64,000 bases of DNA from Bacilli bacterium (GTDB lineage Bacteria; Bacillota_I; Bacilli_A; RF39; UBA660): assembly GCA_017511805.1 (NCBI GenBank), contig JAFWJA010000021.1, positions 1 to 64,000 of the forward strand, in the 5' to 3' direction. The translations under genes were made by a program, and so were the position numbers. Of this stretch, positions 44,051 to 52,588 are shown piece by piece. Under the pieces are notes generated by a model that had not been told where the DNA came from, searched no databases, and saw only the letters and a program-made list of their open reading frames with translations. Every line of letters starts with the position of its first letter. Position 1 is the first letter of the stretch.

Positions 44051-45034
44051 ATGAAAATACTATTATTAAGTCACGAAAGCGATATAGATGGAATGGGAAG
44101 TGTAGTTCTATCTAAAATAGTTTTTGGGGATATTGAATATGAATTATTTCCAAATGTAGATGAACTTGAATTAAAGGTTCGTAAATATATAGAGGATAAT
44201 TATTTTGATGATTTTGATACTGTTTATATTACAGATTTATCACTTTTAAGACCAGCAATTGATATGGTTAATGATAATGAATCATTAAAGAAAAAAATAA
44301 AGATATTTGATCATCATCAAAGAGCAATAGATGATGGTTTAGATAAATATGACTTTTCCACAGTAATAGAAAGAGATGAATTAGGTAATAAAACTTGTGC
44401 AACTTCTATCTTCTATAACTATTTAGTTAAGAATAAATATTTAGATGAAAATGACACACTAAAAGAGTTCTGTGAACTTACAAGATTAGAAGACACTTGG
44501 TCTTGGGAAGAAAAAGGAGACTTTGGATTTAAAGCTCATGACTTAGCAATACTATTTAGTGCTATTGGAAAAGAGAAATATATAGAAAAAATGGTGAATA
44601 AAATAAAAAATAATTCACTTGATTTTGATACAGAAGATTTAGATAATATTATTAACAAAAAAACTGAATATGAAAATAAAGTAAGGGAATATATTAATGA
44701 TTCTATCTACTTATATGATGAAGATAATAATAAATTTGGAATAACATATGCACCATATGAATATAGAAACGAAATTACCCACAAGATAATTAATGATGGT
44801 AATAAAAATGATATTAGTTACATGATAGTGGTCGCTTTAGATAAAGGAGACTTTGGTCAAAAATCATATAGAAAAGTAAAAGATGATTTTGATGTTAATG
44901 AAGTAGCTAAAAAATATGGTGGTGGAGGACATCCAGGAGCAGCAGGTGTTTATATAACAAAAGACCAAAATGAGAAATCATCAACTATGCCAAAAGAAGA
45001 TGCACTAAAATATTTATCGACTTGTTCTCAATAA
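44051..45034 (+). CDS. DHH-family phosphoesterase
   Basis: A 327-aa protein with an N-terminal DHH domain (SHESDIDGMGSVVL, VYITDLS, KIFDHHQRAID) and the C-terminal DHHA1 motif GGGGHPGAAGVYI. Members include NrnA/NrnB nanoRNases and c-di-AMP phosphodiesterases (which add sensory domains, absent here). It could degrade pApA or short oligonucleotides, relevant because cdaA is in this window. Starts 8 nt after the ThyX-like gene. Confidence 0.82.
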   Translation: MKILLLSHESDIDGMGSVVLSKIVFGDIEYELFPNVDELELKVRKYIEDNYFDDFDTVYITDLSLLRPAIDMVNDNESLKKKIKIFDHHQRAIDDGLDKYDFSTVIERDELGNKTCATSIFYNYLVKNKYLDENDTLKEFCELTRLEDTWSWEEKGDFGFKAHDLAILFSAIGKEKYIEKMVNKIKNNSLDFDTEDLDNIINKKTEYENKVREYINDSIYLYDEDNNKFGITYAPYEYRNEITHKIINDGNKNDISYMIVVALDKGDFGQKSYRKVKDDFDVNEVAKKYGGGGHPGAAGVYITKDQNEKSSTMPKEDALKYLSTCSQ

Positions 45035-45065
45035 AGATGATAAATTGAAATTTATCATTTTTTTT
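45035..45065 (+). terminator. Rho-independent terminator
   Basis: TGATAAATT/AATTTATCA stem with loop GA and a long T run. Confidence 0.85.
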
Positions 45066-45077
45066 ATCATAATTTTA

Positions 45078-45086
45078 TGATAGAAT
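45078..45086 (+). promoter_or_regulatory. Extended -10 promoter of dacA
   Basis: TGATAGAAT, one mismatch; ATG at 45112 with RBS AAGGAG. Confidence 0.55.
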
Positions 45087-45111
45087 ATTACATAGCATAA
45101 GGAGTTCAAAT

Positions 45112-46308
45112 ATGAAAAAAATATTTAAATTTTTACTATTTTTAATACTATTTCTTATTCCGTTTTATGTTAGAGCAGAAGCTGTTGAAATAGATTCTAC
45201 ACATGCAATAATGTATAATTTAAAAGATCACAGCATAATATATGAAAAGAATAAAGATGAACCTATTAAGGTAGCAAGTATGCAAAAGATAATGACTACA
45301 ATCGTAGCTATTGAACATATAAATAACTATGAAGAGAGTTTTATTCTAGATACTTCCATTTTTGCAGGTATGGATCCAGATGCAGCAGTAGTAGGTTTTT
45401 ATAATGGAGAAAGATTAACATATAATGATTTATTATATGGAACTATGATTAGATCTGGTGCGGATGCTGCCTATGGATTAGGTGTAATGGTTTCTGGTAA
45501 TGAAGCAGATTTCGTAGAATTAATGAATGAAAAAGCAAGACAACTAGGTCTAAAAAATACTGTATTTAAAAATACAATAGGATTAGATGATGAAGAACAA
45601 TACTCAACTGTATCTGATATAGCAACTTTACTTGAATATGCTATGAAAAATGAAAAGTTTAAAGAAATAGTTAATACTCCTAGATATACAACATCAGATG
45701 GTGAAATTACTTTTGGTGGTCCTGTTGAAAAATCTAGAAAATATGGAATGGATTATTTCATTGGAGGAAAAACTGGTTATACTGAAGGCGCAGGTTTATG
45801 CTTAGCTTCCTATGCGTCAAAGGATGATATTGATTATTTACTTGTAACTGCCGGAGCTAATTACCATCTTGAAGATCAAAATTTCATAGATCAAAAAACA
45901 TTATATGATTACTTTATGGAAAATTATTCATATAAACAAATATTGAAAAAGGGTAAAGTAATTAAGAAAATAAAAACTATATATGCTGATGAAGTTGAAA
46001 TAAAAGCAGCTAGAGATGTAACAATGTATTTAGAAAATGAAATCACTAATGATGAACTAAAATATGAATATATTGGAAAAGAAGAACTAGATAGGTCAAT
46101 AAAGGAAGGAGATAAAATAGGTAAGATTACAGTATCATATAATGATACAGTATTATATGAAGAAGATGTATTATCTCCAATTACAGTAACATTTAAACTT
46201 AAACCAATTTTTATAATAATCTTATTAGTATTAGTTTTAAGTATACTTTTACATTTGTGTTTAAGAAGACGTAGAAAAATAAGAAGAATGAGAAGAAATA
46301 GAAGATAA
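45112..46308 (+). CDS. dacA: D-alanyl-D-alanine carboxypeptidase
   Basis: A 398-aa low-molecular-weight penicillin-binding protein. Signal peptide about residues 1-22; S56-x-x-K59 in ASMQKIM; KTG at 220-222 in GGKTGYTEGAG. The middle S-x-N motif reads S115-G-A117 (RSGADAAYGLG) and so lacks the usual Asn. A C-terminal beta domain follows, then a real transmembrane helix near 362-384 and a very basic tail, instead of the amphipathic anchor of PBP5. Trims pentapeptides in peptidoglycan. Confidence 0.9.
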   Translation: MKKIFKFLLFLILFLIPFYVRAEAVEIDSTHAIMYNLKDHSIIYEKNKDEPIKVASMQKIMTTIVAIEHINNYEESFILDTSIFAGMDPDAAVVGFYNGERLTYNDLLYGTMIRSGADAAYGLGVMVSGNEADFVELMNEKARQLGLKNTVFKNTIGLDDEEQYSTVSDIATLLEYAMKNEKFKEIVNTPRYTTSDGEITFGGPVEKSRKYGMDYFIGGKTGYTEGAGLCLASYASKDDIDYLLVTAGANYHLEDQNFIDQKTLYDYFMENYSYKQILKKGKVIKKIKTIYADEVEIKAARDVTMYLENEITNDELKYEYIGKEELDRSIKEGDKIGKITVSYNDTVLYEEDVLSPITVTFKLKPIFIIILLVLVLSILLHLCLRRRRKIRRMRRNRR

Positions 46309-46322
46309 TTCTTCTTTTTTTT
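46298..46322 (+). terminator. Weak terminator after dacA
   Basis: AGAAG/CTTCT stem and a run of about eight T; short stem. Confidence 0.6.
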
Positions 46323-46331
46323 ATTTGTTTA

Positions 46332-46340
46332 TGTTATTAT
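46332..46340 (+). promoter_or_regulatory. Extended -10 promoter
   Basis: TGTTATTAT, extended -10 with one mismatch. Confidence 0.5.
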
Positions 46341-46360
46341 TAGAATAGTAGAGGGTTTGT

Positions 46361-47863
46361 ATGGATAAGAAACAGAAATTATTATTACATTATATTGATT
46401 TTTTGTATGAAAATGTTAAGGATGATTATGAAGAAGCACTTGGTTTAATTGATATAGATAACTTAAAAAAACAAGTGATAGATTCTAATGAACCTTGTCA
46501 TAAATTAAAGAAAAAAATAGATAATCAGTTTAAGAAAGAATTGATATCTTTATTAAATAAGAAATATCAATTAATTAAAGACAGTGCTTATTATAATATG
46601 ACTGATTATGATGAATTTGGATATGATTATGAATTATGTAAGATGATATTGAGTATGTTTAACAACAATATCATTGTTTATGATGAAATATCTAGAAAAC
46701 TAAATAGTGAACTAAGTATAGACGACTGTAAGAAGATAGTATTAGAGTTTTACGATGACCTATTGCATGGAGAGGATATAGACCTGATAAAGGATTTACT
46801 TGATAATGTAATACTAGAGAAAGATGAAATAAGATCATATACTAATATTAGTAATCTAGAAATTCATATTGGAAAAAATGATAACTATGATTTTATAATA
46901 GTTCTTGCTCATGAATTAGCTCATGCATATGTTTTAACTAAGACAAAAAGTCCATACAAGTCTGTTAGTTTAATAGAAATGGATTCTTCTTGTGTAGAAA
47001 TATTATTATTAAAATATTTAATGAAGAATAATATAAAAGTAATTGAAGATGAGGCTGGTCCAAGAGGACTAAATAAAGAAGACATTATTTGTTATTTTAT
47101 AAATACATATAGTATGTTTTTATTCTTTGCTAAAGATGTAGTAGATGAAATGAACTTAGTTTATTGTATTAGTGAGAATAATGATGAAATAAATGAAGAT
47201 ACATTTGATGATTTTAATTATCTAAGTCAGTATAGTAATCATTATTTAGTTACTTTTAATATTATAAATAGTTTCATAGAACGTTTTTTAAATCATGAGA
47301 TGGCATTATTATGTGGAAAAAAGACTGATTCTGCGATAGATACTTTTACAAATAATGTTTCTTATATACGTTGTTTATTATTCACAACATATTTCTATTA
47401 CTTAAAAGATTATGAAAGAGAGAAAGATAAGTTCTCATATTATTTAAAACACGCTGATGAGTTTGAATTCTCTCAATTTATAAATCTATTTGGAATTACA
47501 AATGATGAATTTGTTTCATTAGTAGGTCCTTTTGTGCAAAAATATTCTGAGACTTTAAAAGAAGATAATAATAACGTTTATATAAATGATTTTTATAGAG
47601 AAGTTATAAATAAATGTCTTAATACATATAATGAATTAATGGAAAAAGAGAATTCAGGTAAAGATTTTTATTTAGAAAGATTTAAAGTAATTAGAGAGAT
47701 TGCATTATTATTAAATAGAAATAATTTTGATATAGATTTATATCCTTTTGATATTGAATTACAACTGGAAGATGAGGAAGTAGATCAGTATGAAGTACAC
47801 AAGAAAAAGTTGTTAAAACTAGAAAAAGAGATTAAAAATAATAATATTGAGTATGATTTCTAA
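46361..47863 (+). CDS. HExxH zinc-metallopeptidase-like protein
   Basis: A 500-aa protein, no signal peptide, largely helical. The zinc motif is H184-E-L-A-H188 (VLAHELAHAYVL). Downstream EMDSSCVEILLLKYL supplies a glutamate (E206 or E213) as third ligand, the gluzincin spacing of M3-type peptidases. The rest does not match M3 closely by eye. Likely cytoplasmic peptidase; substrate unknown. Single-gene unit. RBS AGAGGG. Confidence 0.65.
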   Translation: MDKKQKLLLHYIDFLYENVKDDYEEALGLIDIDNLKKQVIDSNEPCHKLKKKIDNQFKKELISLLNKKYQLIKDSAYYNMTDYDEFGYDYELCKMILSMFNNNIIVYDEISRKLNSELSIDDCKKIVLEFYDDLLHGEDIDLIKDLLDNVILEKDEIRSYTNISNLEIHIGKNDNYDFIIVLAHELAHAYVLTKTKSPYKSVSLIEMDSSCVEILLLKYLMKNNIKVIEDEAGPRGLNKEDIICYFINTYSMFLFFAKDVVDEMNLVYCISENNDEINEDTFDDFNYLSQYSNHYLVTFNIINSFIERFLNHEMALLCGKKTDSAIDTFTNNVSYIRCLLFTTYFYYLKDYEREKDKFSYYLKHADEFEFSQFINLFGITNDEFVSLVGPFVQKYSETLKEDNNNVYINDFYREVINKCLNTYNELMEKENSGKDFYLERFKVIREIALLLNRNNFDIDLYPFDIELQLEDEEVDQYEVHKKKLLKLEKEIKNNNIEYDF

Positions 47864-47871
47864 TTTTTCTA

Positions 47872-47900
47872 TTGAAAAAATTAAATAATAATGATAAAAT
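47872..47900 (+). promoter_or_regulatory. Promoter of the acidic membrane protein
   Basis: TTGAAA (47872-47877) and TAAAAT (47895-47900) with a 17-bp spacer; TGA before the -10. Confidence 0.7.
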
Positions 47901-47930
47901 GTCTATAGAATAAGAAGTGAGGGTCAAAAA

Positions 47931-48977
47931 ATGAATAAGATTTTAAATGATATTATGGGATTTATAAATGAAAATACTACATTATTAATAATAATATGTG
48001 TATTTTTAATATTTGTTTTAATCGGTTACCTAATAGATAATAGTATTAAAGCTAGAAAACTAGCTAAAATTAAAAGTGCTGGTAATGATTTAACTATAGA
48101 AGAAACAGGAGTTCCTGAATCAGTAGTTGAAGAAGAACCTAAAATTGAGTTAGAACCTAGTGTTGAAGTTGAACCAACACCTGTAGAAGAACCAGTAACA
48201 CCAGTTGTTCCAATTGAAGAACCAGAAGAAGATATCAATTTAGAACCAGATGTTGTTATTAATTCAAATGAAGAAGTTACTTCACAAGTAGTTGAAGATA
48301 CTCCAAGTATGGATAATGCAGTAGAAGTACCAGAAATAAATCCATTAGATGATATTAAAACTGTTAATTTTGATGAAATAGAATTAGAAAATGCTATAGA
48401 ACAAGAACAATCATATGATGAACCAGAAGTAGAAGTTCCATTTACTGATGATATATCAGAACCAACATCTGTATCTGGTAATGAAATGACTATTGATCCT
48501 GCTATAAACGAATTATTAAATAGAGATTTCACTGCTGAAAATCCAGTAGAAGAAAGTCCAGTAGATAATCCAGCTAGTAGATTAGATGAATTATTATTAA
48601 ATAATAAAGTTGAAGAACCAACTCCAGCACCTGTAGAAGAATCTAAATATAAGAATTCTAAGTCTTTAGCGGAAATTCTTGGTAGTAAAAAGTCATCAGA
48701 AAGTAATGAACCAATTGTTACTAGAGTAGATGATAATCCAGAATTAATGAATACTGTTGAATTTCAACATGAATTAGATAAGATTCTAAAGAAAATAAAT
48801 GAAGAAGAAGATAAAAAAGTAGTTAATGAAGTAAAAGAAAATCCAGAATTAATGAATACTATAGATTTCCAAAATGAATTAGATAGAATTCTTAAAAAAA
48901 TAAATGAAGAATCTATAGATTCATCAGAAAAAAATAGTACATTAGATGAAACTACAGATTTTAATAATATGTTTTAA
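47931..48977 (+). CDS. Acidic membrane-anchored protein with C-terminal repeats
   Basis: A 348-aa protein: one helix near residues 16-36 (TLLIIICVFLIFVLIGYLI), a basic start (KARKLAKIKSAG), then about 200 residues rich in Glu/Pro/Val with no fold evident. Two repeats, NPELMNTVEFQ and NPELMNTIDFQ, each continue to ILKKINEE, near residues 268 and 304. The helix plus long disordered acidic tail resembles cytoplasmic scaffold proteins of the ZipA/EzrA size class, but no homology is claimed. Function unknown. Confidence 0.7.
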   Translation: MNKILNDIMGFINENTTLLIIICVFLIFVLIGYLIDNSIKARKLAKIKSAGNDLTIEETGVPESVVEEEPKIELEPSVEVEPTPVEEPVTPVVPIEEPEEDINLEPDVVINSNEEVTSQVVEDTPSMDNAVEVPEINPLDDIKTVNFDEIELENAIEQEQSYDEPEVEVPFTDDISEPTSVSGNEMTIDPAINELLNRDFTAENPVEESPVDNPASRLDELLLNNKVEEPTPAPVEESKYKNSKSLAEILGSKKSSESNEPIVTRVDDNPELMNTVEFQHELDKILKKINEEEDKKVVNEVKENPELMNTIDFQNELDRILKKINEESIDSSEKNSTLDETTDFNNMF

Positions 48978-49007
48978 AAAATAGAATGAAATCATTCTAT
49001 TTTTTTT
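48976..49007 (+). terminator. Rho-independent terminator
   Basis: AAAAATAGAATGA/TCATTCTATTTTT stem and T run. Confidence 0.88.
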
Positions 49008-49036
49008 ATTCCTTTTAGTAGAATAAATATTACTTT

Positions 49037-49042
49037 TATAAT
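49037..49042 (+). promoter_or_regulatory. Likely -10 box of the ABC fusion gene
   Basis: TATAAT at 49037-49042 in a TATAATATAATATATAATG stretch; more than one register is possible. Confidence 0.45.
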
Positions 49043-49070
49043 ATAATATATAATGTGCGAGGTATTAAAA

Positions 49071-51404
49071 ATGTTAGAATTAAAGAATATAAAGAAAAGT
49101 TATAAAACTGGAGATTTTATACAACATGCCTTAAAGGGTGTTGATCTTAGTTTTAGAAAGAATGAGTTTGTTGCGATATTAGGTCCATCTGGATCAGGTA
49201 AAACAACATTATTAAATATTATAGGTGGTCTAGATAGATATGATTCTGGAGATCTTATAATCAATAATAGAAGTACTAAGAAGTTTAAAGATAAGAACTG
49301 GGATGCTTATAGAAATAACTGTATTGGATTTATATTCCAATCATATAATTTAATAGGGCATATATCAGTTTTAAAGAACGTTGAGATGTCTATTACTCTT
49401 AGTGGATATTCTAAGTCTAGAAGAAAGAATATGGCTATTAAAGCGCTTGAAAAAGTAGGTTTAAAAGATCATATACATAAGAGACCTAATCAATTATCTG
49501 GTGGACAAATGCAAAGGGTTGCTATAGCAAGAGCATTAGTTAATAATCCAGATATTATATTAGCAGATGAACCAACAGGAGCATTGGATACTAAAACTAG
49601 TAAACAAATAATGGAACTTATTAAAGAAGTAGCTTCTGATAAATTAGTTATTATGGTTACTCATAATCCAGAACTAGCTAATAAGTATGCAAATAGAATA
49701 ATAGAGTTTAAAGATGGAGAAGTAATTAGTGATTCAAATCCAGTAAAAGATAGTGATAAAGATACTGAATCTATTAGTATAAAGAAAACAAAAATGAGTT
49801 ACTGGAATGCAATAGGTTTATCATTTAACAACTTAAGAACTAAAAAGGGTAGAACTCTTTTAACAGCATTTGCTTCTTCAATAGGTATAATTGGTATATC
49901 ATTAATATTATCATTATCAAATGGTTTCCAGAAACAAATAGATAAGTTTGAAAGAGATACATCTGATGCTATGCCAGTAGTAGTATCATCTACTAAAGTA
50001 AGCACTGAAATAATAGCCAATTCATTAGATAGTGTGTCAGCAAAAACTGAGTTTAAAAAGAATAATGATTTAGTATTAGCTACTAAAGAAGAAAAGAGTA
50101 AATATAATAATTTAAGTGAAGATTTTATTAATTATTTAAAAGATATGAAACAAGATTACTTATCATCACTTAATGTTCAATATCTAGCTAATTTAAACTT
50201 AATACAAACTGATGGAGAATCTTATTATTCATTAGATAGTCTAGAAAAAGAAACTGTAATGAGTAGATTAAATCCTAGTATCAAGAAGCAAATTATTCCA
50301 TATAAGAACTTTGAAAATAATGAAATAAGTAATATTCTTACTGGATATTATGATATAGTCGCAGGTAGATTACCTGAATCTAAAGATGAAATATTAGTGG
50401 AAGTAAAAACAGATAATTCAGTTACTGAAGAATTTTCTAAAGCACTAAATATTACAAGTGAAGATAAAAAGATAGAAAATCTATTAAATAAAACAATAAA
50501 ACTTGTTTTAAATAATGATTATTATAATAATTATGGTAATTATTTTATACCTAATAAAATAGATTCAGATCTATATAATAATGAAAACAATCTAGAGTTA
50601 AAAGTAGTTGGAGTAATTAAAGTAAAAGAAGATAAGACTAATTATGTTACTTCAGGTAATGGAATATTCTATTTATCAGAATTACAACAATATGTATTAG
50701 ATGTTAATAATGAATCTGATATAGTTAAGAAACAAAGTGAAGTAGATTATAATGTTATGACTCAAGAACCATTTGATTTATCTACTGAAGAAGGTAATAA
50801 AACAAAAGAACAAATACTTGGTTATTTAGGAGCTAAAACATCACCTAGTGTTATATATTTATATCCAAAAGATTTTGATAATAAAGATAATATAACTAAT
50901 TATTTAGATAAATATAATAAAGGTAAATCTGATAATGATAAAATAGATTATCTAGATCAAGCAGATTTAATAACAAGTATGTCTAGTGGTATTATGGATG
51001 GAATAACAGCAGTACTAATTGCATTCTCATCTATATCATTAATAGTTTCTTCTATTATGATTGGAATAATAACTTATATCTCAGTATTAGAAAGAACTAA
51101 AGAAATAGGTATATTAAGAAGTTTAGGTGCTAGAAAGAAAGATATTAGAAGAGTATTTAATGCTGAAACATTTATAATAGGTTTAACATCAGGTTTATTA
51201 GGTATATTAATATCAAGATTATTATTAATACCAATAAATATATTATTAAAGAATTTAACAGATTTAGATAATGTTGCAGTAATGGATGTTTGGTATTCAA
51301 TTATATTAATAGTAATTAGTATTACATTAACATTAATAGGTGGATTTATACCAAGTAATATAGCATCTAAAAAAGATCCAGTTGAAGCTTTAAGAACTGA
51401 ATAG
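49071..51404 (+). CDS. MacB-like ABC transporter, ATPase fused to permease
   Basis: About 777 aa, start at 49071 (MLELKNIKKSYKTGD) after GAGG at 49059-49062; an in-frame ATG at 49053 precedes that site. ATPase: Walker A GPSGSGKTT, signature LSGGQMQRV, Walker B ILADEPTGALD. A TM helix near 255-275 leads into a large outer domain (about 280-630) and three C-terminal helices in an FtsX fold (ERTKEIGILRSLGARKKDIRRVF). Ends in PVEALRTE. A mechanotransmission-type exporter; cargo unknown. Likely transcribed with the next gene. Confidence 0.88.
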   Translation: MLELKNIKKSYKTGDFIQHALKGVDLSFRKNEFVAILGPSGSGKTTLLNIIGGLDRYDSGDLIINNRSTKKFKDKNWDAYRNNCIGFIFQSYNLIGHISVLKNVEMSITLSGYSKSRRKNMAIKALEKVGLKDHIHKRPNQLSGGQMQRVAIARALVNNPDIILADEPTGALDTKTSKQIMELIKEVASDKLVIMVTHNPELANKYANRIIEFKDGEVISDSNPVKDSDKDTESISIKKTKMSYWNAIGLSFNNLRTKKGRTLLTAFASSIGIIGISLILSLSNGFQKQIDKFERDTSDAMPVVVSSTKVSTEIIANSLDSVSAKTEFKKNNDLVLATKEEKSKYNNLSEDFINYLKDMKQDYLSSLNVQYLANLNLIQTDGESYYSLDSLEKETVMSRLNPSIKKQIIPYKNFENNEISNILTGYYDIVAGRLPESKDEILVEVKTDNSVTEEFSKALNITSEDKKIENLLNKTIKLVLNNDYYNNYGNYFIPNKIDSDLYNNENNLELKVVGVIKVKEDKTNYVTSGNGIFYLSELQQYVLDVNNESDIVKKQSEVDYNVMTQEPFDLSTEEGNKTKEQILGYLGAKTSPSVIYLYPKDFDNKDNITNYLDKYNKGKSDNDKIDYLDQADLITSMSSGIMDGITAVLIAFSSISLIVSSIMIGIITYISVLERTKEIGILRSLGARKKDIRRVFNAETFIIGLTSGLLGILISRLLLIPINILLKNLTDLDNVAVMDVWYSIILIVISITLTLIGGFIPSNIASKKDPVEALRTE

Positions 51405-51412
51405 GAGTATTT

Positions 51413-52231
51413 ATGAGAGTAAATATTAGTAAAAAAGATTTAGAAACATTATTTGATGAAGGTAGATTTGATGATATTAGAAAACTAGTTAATTATTGTT
51501 ATTCATTAAGTGCTTCTTCAACTATAGTTGAATTCTTAAAAGATAATAATGGTAGAAGAAGTACTGAAGAATTAAAAGAACATGTTATTAAATCTACTAT
51601 GAAAGCTATTAGAAGTCATAATGCATTATTTGATCAAGAGAACTTTGTACCTTTTTATGAAAAAAGATCTTTCTTTAAAAAGAAATTAGAAGCTCCATTG
51701 ACATATGAAGAATCTCGTTATTTAAAACTATTTCCTTCTGAAGAAAAATCAATAAAAAAAGAAACAAAGGGTAAGATAAATAAAGAATCATATGATGCTT
51801 TAAAAAGAATATATGAATTTGATAAAGATAATTATTATACATATATACATAGAACAGCAGGTGAAGTAGATCCAATTGAAGAGAATGGTATTAGATTTGG
51901 TTCTTCAACTTCAATAGATGATATGTGTCAAAGAATGGATAACTTTTACTTTATGTTAAGAGAAATATCTAATTGTAATAATTATAAGTTTAGTTCGGGT
52001 TGCTTTATTATAAAGATACCTAAAACCGCTATTACAGAAAACAGTGAACCTATATTCTATAATAAAGATGAAGATATATATTTAAATCCTAAATATGTAG
52101 TAGCGTACGCTACAGTTAGAGGAACAAATATAGTTTCTGTAGAATTAAATGAAGATTTTAATATAGTACAATCTAAGTATTATAATGAAGAAAACGTTAT
52201 TACAAACGTCAGATCAAATCCATATAAGTAA
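51413..52231 (+). CDS. Uncharacterised protein, possible ART-like fold
   Basis: A 272-aa soluble protein 8 nt after the ABC gene with RBS TAGGAG. Residues 1-110 are helical and basic. The C-terminal half has YYTYIHRTAGEVDPIEENGIRFGSSTSI-like sequence near 142-170: an aromatic/His-Arg-Thr strand, then E-x-x-x-E-x-G-I, reminiscent of ADP-ribosyltransferase folds (H-x-T ... G-(I/L)). A later KYVVAYATV strand and SVELNEDFNIV supply a possible Glu. This is resemblance, not proof. Could be an effector, but no secretion signal is seen. Confidence 0.4.
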   Translation: MRVNISKKDLETLFDEGRFDDIRKLVNYCYSLSASSTIVEFLKDNNGRRSTEELKEHVIKSTMKAIRSHNALFDQENFVPFYEKRSFFKKKLEAPLTYEESRYLKLFPSEEKSIKKETKGKINKESYDALKRIYEFDKDNYYTYIHRTAGEVDPIEENGIRFGSSTSIDDMCQRMDNFYFMLREISNCNNYKFSSGCFIIKIPKTAITENSEPIFYNKDEDIYLNPKYVVAYATVRGTNIVSVELNEDFNIVQSKYYNEENVITNVRSNPYK

Positions 52232-52239
52232 GTGTAAAG

Positions 52240-52263
52240 AAAGATGTAATACATCTTTTTTTA
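52240..52263 (+). terminator. Rho-independent terminator
   Basis: AAAGATGT/ACATCTTT stem, loop AAT, T run. Confidence 0.85.
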
Positions 52264-52267
52264 TTTT

Positions 52268-52290
52268 TCTCCCATATTTCTCCCATATTT
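52268..52290. repeat. Tandem TCTCCCATATT repeat, 11-bp period
   Basis: TCTCCCATATT occurs twice head to tail (52268-52278 and 52279-52289), with a trailing T. The C-run is unusual in this AT-rich sequence. A period of about one helical turn would place both copies on the same DNA face. Could be an operator or recombination site. Confidence 0.5.
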
Positions 52291-52446
52291 ATATTTTATA
52301 CTTAAATTAGTAAAGGAGATGATAGATGATCCAATTGAAATAAAACAACGAATTTAAAATAACATGAAAATAACAATTATATATAAATATAAAACATAAA
52401 GTATATATACTTTTCCCTATCTTCATATATACTTTATAATACAATT

Positions 52447-52545
52447 ATTAACTTTTCTTATAAACTCTTTAGTTTATTTAATACTCTCTTTTTAACTCTA
52501 TAGTTTATAAGAAGACCCTATAAGTTAATATAATAATTTTTTTTA
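52447..52545 (+). ncRNA. Candidate small RNA with nested stems and U tail
   Basis: TATAAT at 52435-52440 would start transcription near 52447. TTAACTT (52448-52454) pairs with AAGTTAA (52522-52528). CTTATAAACT (52457-52466) pairs with AGTTTATAAG (52502-52511), or alternatively its ATAAACT part pairs with AGTTTAT at 52471-52477. A run of eight T is at 52537-52544, but about 8 nt from the outer stem. Stems of this length arise by chance in AT-rich DNA, so this is a hypothesis. Confidence 0.35.
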
Positions 52546-52556
52546 ATCGATACTGA

Positions 52557-52588
52557 AAATAAGATGTCATATGACATCTTATTTTTTT
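52557..52588. terminator. Bidirectional terminator of the methyltransferase gene
   Basis: A long perfect palindrome centred on GTCATATGAC with AAATAAGAT arms and T run; the minus-strand stop lies inside. Confidence 0.85.

Larger units (their letters stand above)
52264..52556. other. Protein-free stretch with dyads and a possible small RNA
   Basis: No ORF of note lies here; a 5-codon frame at 52326 after AAAGGAG is the most one can see. AAAGTATATATACTTT (52398-52413) is a perfect 16-bp palindrome, and ATATATACTTT recurs at 52425-52435. Then comes a -10-like TATAAT at 52435-52440 and a nested hairpin region (next entry). Besides the tandem repeat above, nothing else is supported. Confidence 0.6.

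Noticed and set aside
48026-48532. Long minus-strand frame opposite the acidic membrane protein
   Set aside because: It is a Ser/Thr-rich shadow of the repetitive GAA/CCA codons on the plus strand, with no RBS or promoter.
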